Shown piece after piece: positions 5,290 through 8,429 of a DNA stretch of 8,429 nt. The position numbers and the translations under genes are program-made. This stretch comes from an uncultured Asticcacaulis sp. (GTDB lineage: Bacteria; Pseudomonadota; Alphaproteobacteria; Caulobacterales; Caulobacteraceae): positions 1 through 8,429 of the forward strand of contig CAMLPZ010000186.1 in assembly GCA_946482045.1 (NCBI GenBank), given 5' to 3'. How positions within the stretch are numbered: position 1 is the stretch's first letter; every line of letters starts with the position of its first letter. The notes below the pieces were generated by a model. It did not search any database. It was given only the letters and a program-made list of their open reading frames with translations, and was not told the DNA's origin.

Positions 5290-5847
5290 ATGTTGCCCGG
5301 TATCGGCGGCAGCGAAATTGTCGTCATTGCTGTCATCGCTCTGCTGGTGGTAGGTCCCAAGGACCTGCCTAAACTGCTGCGCCAGATCGGCCGCTTCGTC
5401 GGTAAGATGCGCGGCATGGCCGACGATTTCCGCTCATCGTTTGAAGACATGGCGCGTCAGAGCGAGCTCGACGACCTGCGCAAGGAGGTCGAGGCGCTGC
5501 GGACCAATAGTGTGCCGGTGCTCGACGACGTCCGCACTGAGATCGACAAGGTGCAGTACGACGTCAATGAGAGCCTGACGCCGACCACGCACTTCTATTC
5601 CGGTTCCGAAGACGTGGCGTCGCCCGACGCTGACGATTTGAACACCCAGGAACCGGAAGTGCCCGTAACGGTCGTTGCCGACGATGCGCCCGCCGTTTCG
5701 CTGGATAAGCCCGCGCCGAAGAAACCCCGCAAGGCCCCGGCCAAAAGCCCGGTCGAGCCGCCGATGAAGATAGCCGGCAAACCTCCCGCAGCGGCCGCTC
5801 CGGTCGACGCCGCCCCTAAACGTACCCGCAAGAGCAAGGCGTCATGA
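5290..5847 (+). CDS. tatB: Twin-arginine translocase subunit TatB
   Basis: The receptor-complex subunit that, with TatC, binds twin-arginine signal peptides. The 185-residue protein opens with MLPGIGGSEIVVIAVIALLV, placing a conserved glutamate (Glu9) at the start of the single transmembrane helix (about 8-21). The Gly-Pro hinge follows at 22-23 (VGPKDLPKLLRQIGRFVGKM), then the amphipathic and coiled helices (about 24-75). Glu9 and GP set it apart from TatA, which has FG. From about residue 95 the sequence is low-complexity: first acidic, then Pro/Ala/Lys-rich, ending in a basic tail (KRTRKSKAS). Such a long tail is usual in alphaproteobacterial TatB. Only a weak ribosome site (GAAGAAAG, about 12 nt away) precedes ATG. 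The stop overlaps the tatC start as ATGA, so those two are likely coupled. Confidence 0.94.
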   Translation: MLPGIGGSEIVVIAVIALLVVGPKDLPKLLRQIGRFVGKMRGMADDFRSSFEDMARQSELDDLRKEVEALRTNSVPVLDDVRTEIDKVQYDVNESLTPTTHFYSGSEDVASPDADDLNTQEPEVPVTVVADDAPAVSLDKPAPKKPRKAPAKSPVEPPMKIAGKPPAAAAPVDAAPKRTRKSKAS

Positions 5848-6755
5848 GCGACCTGCCGCAAGTCATCGAAGACAAGTCGAAGCGCAACCTTCTGACCAAG
5901 GAAGAGCAGGACCAGGCCGAGATCGAGGCGTCGCGCGCGCCTTTGATGGAGCATCTGGTCGAGTTGCGCGGCCGGCTGATGATCATGGTCATCGCCTTTG
6001 TCGCCGCCTGCATTGGTTGCTACATCTTCGCAGAACCGATCTACGAATTTCTGCTGCATCCGTTCAAGGTCGCCAATGCGATGTTGGAAGAGCAGAAGAT
6101 TTCAGGCCACCATGGCAATCCGTTCGACCTGATGTTCGTGCTTCTCGGCCTCAAGGAGGTCGTGATTTCCAAAGACGTCTCCCTGATCTTTACGGCTCCG
6201 CTGGAGTTTTTCTTCACCAAGCTGAAGATGGCCATGTTCGGCGGTGTGATCGTCAGCTTCCCGGTCCTAGCCTTCCAGCTCTATCGCTTCGTCGCGCCGG
6301 GCCTGTACCGCAAAGAACGCAATGCCTTCTTGCCGTTCCTGTTCGCCGCCCCCGTCCTGTTCGTCATTGGCATGGCTCTGGTCTACTTCCTGATCCTGCC
6401 GATGGTGCTGTGGTTCTCGCTGAGCCAGCAGATCGCAGCGCCTGGCGTCAATGTCACGGCCATGTTCAAGGTGTCGGACTATCTGTCACTGATCACTACG
6501 CTGATGCTGGCCTTCGGCTGCTGTTTCCAACTGCCGATCATCATTACGCTTCTGGGCCTGGCTGGCATTGTCACGGCCAAGCAACTGGGGCAGTTGCGCC
6601 GCTATGCCATTCTCGCGATTGTCGTGGTCGCTGCCGTGGTGACGCCGCCCGATCCGATTTCGCAGGTCATGCTGTCGCTGCCGATCTGGTTGCTTTACGA
6701 AATCTCGATCCTGTGCGTGCGGGTGATCGAGTTTCGGCGCCCGAAGGCAGCTTAG
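5844..6755 (+). CDS. tatC: Twin-arginine translocase subunit TatC
   Basis: The multi-spanning core of the Tat receptor that recognises the RR motif. The 303-residue protein has the cytoplasmic N-terminal motif MEHLVELRGRL (35-45), with Glu40 matching E. coli Glu15. The first cytoplasmic-loop motif RFVAPGLYRKER (148-159) has Phe149 and Glu158 matching E. coli Phe94 and Glu103. Six hydrophobic helices fit about residues 44-64, 128-150, 163-186, 213-238, 254-266 and 272-292. It is longer than the roughly 250-residue norm: about 25 extra residues at the N-terminus (charged) and about 30 extra in the first periplasmic loop (about 74-113, between helix 1 and the FTAPLEFFFTKLK segment). The start ATG overlaps the tatB stop. 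Identity is firm; the loop insertion is the odd feature. Confidence 0.95.
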   Translation: MSDLPQVIEDKSKRNLLTKEEQDQAEIEASRAPLMEHLVELRGRLMIMVIAFVAACIGCYIFAEPIYEFLLHPFKVANAMLEEQKISGHHGNPFDLMFVLLGLKEVVISKDVSLIFTAPLEFFFTKLKMAMFGGVIVSFPVLAFQLYRFVAPGLYRKERNAFLPFLFAAPVLFVIGMALVYFLILPMVLWFSLSQQIAAPGVNVTAMFKVSDYLSLITTLMLAFGCCFQLPIIITLLGLAGIVTAKQLGQLRRYAILAIVVVAAVVTPPDPISQVMLSLPIWLLYEISILCVRVIEFRRPKAA

Positions 6756-6761
6756 CAAGGG

Positions 6762-6796
6762 CAAGGGTGCCCAAGTTGGGGTGCTCAGCACCCTTG
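6762..6796 (+). other. Strong hairpin between tatC and serS
   Basis: CAAGGGTGC (6762-6770) is perfectly complementary to GCACCCTTG (6788-6796), starting 7 nt after the tatC stop. Inside are two more palindromes: CCAAGTTGG (6771-6779) and GGGTGCTCAGCACCC (6779-6793). The latter would compete for the same right arm. No T-run follows, so a factor-dependent end of the tat transcript or a protective 3' hairpin is more likely than intrinsic termination. Confidence 0.5.
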
Positions 6797-6822
6797 ACCC
6801 GTAACGCGACGGCGCTTATGCC
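6794..6822 (+). promoter_or_regulatory. Putative promoter of serS
   Basis: TTGACC (6794-6799, 5 of 6 to consensus) is followed after 17 bp by TATGCC (6817-6822), a poor -10. In the alternative Caulobacter-type spacing, TTGACCC is followed 13 bp later by GCTTATGC, a partial match to GCTANAWC. The start would lie near 6829, about 55 nt before serS. The -35 overlaps the right arm of the preceding hairpin. Confidence 0.4.
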
Positions 6823-6884
6823 CTCTGCCTCAGGCTCATCGTTTCCGTCGATGCGCCGTGTATTCTCACATCGAGGGCAGAACC

Positions 6885-8168
6885 ATGCACGATATCAAGG
6901 CATTGCGCGAAAATCCTGAAGCCTATGTGCGCGGCTGGTCGTCGCGTGGCCGGGATAGCGCGCAGTCGGATGTCGATGCCCTGATCGCTCTCGACAAGGA
7001 TCTGCGCGCCGCCAAGACGGCTTTCGAGACCAATCAGGCGCAACTGAAGAAGCTGTCGGGCGAAATCGGCAAGGCCAAGGCGCAGAAGGACGAGGCGAAG
7101 GCTTCGGAACTGATGGCCGAGGTCGAGGCGCTGAAAGGCGCGATTGCCACAGCCCAGGAGCAGGAGCGCCTCAAGGAGGCCGAACTGCGGGACGCGTTGG
7201 CCGCTCTGCCGAATGTGCCGTTCGAAGATGTCCCGCAAGGCGCCGACGAACACGGCAATATCGAGGTGCGCAAGCATGGCGCGCCGAACATCCTGAGCTT
7301 TACCGCCAAGGATCACGCCGACCTGGGCGAAGCGTTGGGACTTATGGACTTCGAAGCCGCGGCCAAGATGTCCGGCTCGCGCTTTGTGGTGCTCAAGGGC
7401 CAACTGGCGCGCCTGGAACGCGCGATCGGCCACTGGATGCTCGACACGCAGACAACCGAGCACGGCTACACGGAGGTCAATCCGCCGGTTCTGGTGCGTG
7501 GTGACGCCCTCTTCGGTACCGGCCAGTTGCCGAAGTTCGAGGAAGACCTCTTCAAGACGACGGACGATCGCTACCTGATCCCGACCGCCGAAGTGACGCT
7601 GACCAATCTGGTCCGTGAAGCGATCACGGCCGAGGAAGAGCTGCCGCTGCGTCTGACGGCTCTGACCAACTGCTTCCGTGCCGAGGCGGGATCGGCCGGG
7701 CGCGACACCAAGGGCATGATCCGCCAGCATCAGTTCCAGAAGGTCGAGCTGGTCTCGATCACCACGCCGGAGCAGTCGGCCGAGGAGCACGAGCGCATGA
7801 CGGAATGCGCCGAAGTGATCCTGAAAAAGCTCGATCTTTCCTTCCGCACCATGCTGCTGTGCACGGGCGATATGGGCTTTGGTGCGCGCAAGACCTACGA
7901 TCTCGAAGTTTGGCTGCCGTCGCAGAACACCTATCGCGAGATTTCGTCGTGCTCGAACTGCGGCGACTTCCAGGCCCGCCGCATGGACGCCCGTACGCGC
8001 AAGGCCGGCGAGAAGGGCACGCGCTTTGTCCACACCTTGAACGGCTCGGGCCTGGCGGTCGGCCGGACCCTGGTGGCGATCATGGAAAACTATCAGGACG
8101 AGGGCGGCCGGATCGCCGTGCCGGCAGTGCTTCGGCCCTATATGGGCGGCCTGACGCATATTGGGTGA
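6885..8168 (+). CDS. serS: Serine--tRNA ligase
   Basis: A cytoplasmic class II aminoacyl-tRNA synthetase that activates serine with ATP and loads it on tRNA-Ser (and on tRNA-Sec where present). The 427-residue protein begins with [17 protein letters not shown]. The long antiparallel coiled-coil arm that grips the tRNA variable arm covers about residues 30-107. The catalytic domain shows motif 1 around 183-202 (ending VNPPVLV), the serine-site TAE triad at 234-236, motif 2 at about 262-288 ([20 protein letters not shown]) and motif 3 at about 386-400 ([17 protein letters not shown]). Length and motifs are standard. I chose ATG 6885 because GAGGG (6873-6877) is 7 nt upstream and the homologous start is MHDIK; an in-frame GTG at 6858 would add nine residues without a ribosome site. 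It probably has its own promoter and is followed 5 nt later by a palindromic repeat. Confidence 0.97.
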   Translation: MHDIKALRENPEAYVRGWSSRGRDSAQSDVDALIALDKDLRAAKTAFETNQAQLKKLSGEIGKAKAQKDEAKASELMAEVEALKGAIATAQEQERLKEAELRDALAALPNVPFEDVPQGADEHGNIEVRKHGAPNILSFTAKDHADLGEALGLMDFEAAAKMSGSRFVVLKGQLARLERAIGHWMLDTQTTEHGYTEVNPPVLVRGDALFGTGQLPKFEEDLFKTTDDRYLIPTAEVTLTNLVREAITAEEELPLRLTALTNCFRAEAGSAGRDTKGMIRQHQFQKVELVSITTPEQSAEEHERMTECAEVILKKLDLSFRTMLLCTGDMGFGARKTYDLEVWLPSQNTYREISSCSNCGDFQARRMDARTRKAGEKGTRFVHTLNGSGLAVGRTLVAIMENYQDEGGRIAVPAVLRPYMGGLTHIG

Positions 8169-8173
8169 TTTAT

Positions 8174-8303
8174 CCTTCTCCCCGTTTCACGGGGAGAAGG
8201 TGGTCGAGCTTGCTCGACCGGATGAGGGGCAATTCAATGGTTGAGCTTGTATCATCTCTCGTCGCCCCTCACCCTATCCCTCTCCCCGCAAGCGGGGAGA
8301 GGG
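8174..8303. repeat. Composite REP-like palindromic element after serS
   Basis: Three near-perfect hairpins are packed in 130 bp. The first has 12-bp arms (CCTTCTCCCCGT 8174-8185 / 8189-8200), the second 8-bp arms (GGTCGAGC 8202-8209 / 8212-8219), and the third 12-bp arms (CCCTCTCCCCGC 8278-8289 / 8292-8303). The inner edges TGAGGGGC (8223-8230) and GCCCCTCA (8264-8271) are also complementary. The left part (8174-8230) and the reverse complement of the right part (8264-8303) follow the same plan: a CTCCCC hairpin, then GG-TGAGGGGC. So two copies of one repeat lie head to head, the right one lacking the middle hairpin. Sequences of this CTCTCCCC/GGGGAGAG kind are, from memory, scattered between genes in many proteobacteria. 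It also sits where the serS transcript should end. Confidence 0.8.
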
Positions 8304-8393
8304 GACCACGTGGCGGCCAAATAAATGCTCGTGGACGCTTGATCCCTCCACGCGAATGGTCGTAAAACGCTGCGGTGTTCACCGAAGGTTCTC

Positions 8394-8429
8394 ATGCGTA
8401 TTCTGCTCACCAATGACGACGGCATAGAG
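8394..8429 (+). CDS. surE: 5'/3'-nucleotidase SurE, first 12 codons (runs off the right edge)
   Basis: Only MRILLTNDDGIE is visible before the window ends. This is the nearly invariant N-terminus of SurE, a metal-dependent survival protein that removes phosphate from nucleoside 5'- and 3'-monophosphates; the paired aspartates (Asp8, Asp9) bind the divalent metal. GAAGG (8384-8388) lies 5 nt before the ATG. surE following serS is the usual alphaproteobacterial order as I recall it. In this genome the two are separated by 225 bp, mostly repeat, so surE may have its own promoter, though I saw no convincing one (TTGATC at 8339-8344 has only a poor -10 17 bp later). Confidence 0.88.
   Translation, partial: MRILLTNDDGIE

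Noticed and set aside
6017..6919. A 300-codon plus-strand frame inside tatC running into the serS leader
   Set aside because: It is out of frame with tatC, arginine/proline/histidine-rich and lacks any family motif.
6816..8159. A 447-codon open frame on the minus strand opposite serS
   Set aside because: It mirrors serS in the antisense frame. The protein is arginine/glutamine/histidine-rich without any recognisable domain, as expected for a shadow frame in GC-rich coding DNA.
8174..8303. The hairpin array as a CRISPR or an intrinsic terminator
   Set aside because: The units are inverted rather than direct, there are no regular spacers, and no T-run follows any stem.
8330..8352. CGTGGA/TCCACG hairpin with an 11-nt loop before surE
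   Set aside because: Only 6 bp, with no T-run and no link to a recognised leader element; could easily arise by chance.

Overview
The window looks like chromosomal DNA from an alphaproteobacterium, most probably a member of Caulobacterales (Caulobacter/Asticcacaulis type). The reasons are the gene order SPOR protein - nagZ - scpA - scpB - tatA - tatB - tatC - serS - surE, which as I remember it is a conserved alphaproteobacterial block, the GC-rich codon use, and a sparse GANTC distribution of the kind expected where the CcrM methylase acts. The genus is a guess. Most of the window is housekeeping sequence. I found no phage, insertion sequence, CRISPR array, tRNA or rRNA, and nothing I would call a new defence or biosynthetic system.

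Layout. Positions 1-689 (minus strand) hold the N-terminal half of an MFS transporter that runs off the left edge. It is divergent from a TetR-family regulator (794-1375). The AT-rich gap between them carries two identical-type 11-bp palindromes (ATGATNATCAT, centres 21 bp apart) laid over a good promoter. A 149-bp gap with an intrinsic terminator (1465-1492) and a cluster of GANTC sites follows. Then comes a tightly packed unit: SPOR-domain membrane protein (1525-2271), nagZ (2278-3345), scpA (3350-4228) and scpB (4225-4869), with gaps of 6 and 4 nt and a 4-nt overlap. After a 165-bp gap with a UUCG-capped hairpin, a promoter and a possible leader peptide come tatA (5035-5226), tatB (5290-5847) and tatC (5844-6755). 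A 129-bp gap with a strong hairpin and a promoter leads to serS (6885-8168). The last gap (8169-8393) is largely filled by a composite palindromic repeat, and the first 12 codons of surE close the window.

How the genes fit together. The MFS/TetR pair is a self-contained regulated transport module placed beside the core block. The SPOR-nagZ pair concerns the cell envelope: a septal peptidoglycan-binding protein and a cytoplasmic muropeptide-recycling enzyme. ScpA and ScpB are the kleisin and winged-helix partners of SMC in chromosome segregation. TatA, TatB and TatC form the complete twin-arginine translocase. SerS charges tRNA-Ser, and SurE is a nucleotidase/survival protein. The most useful second looks are in the gaps: the divergent operators, the GANTC-rich leader with its terminator, the possible leaderless leader peptide before tatA, and the palindromic repeat pair after serS. 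Within the genes, the enlarged first periplasmic loop of TatC is the main oddity.
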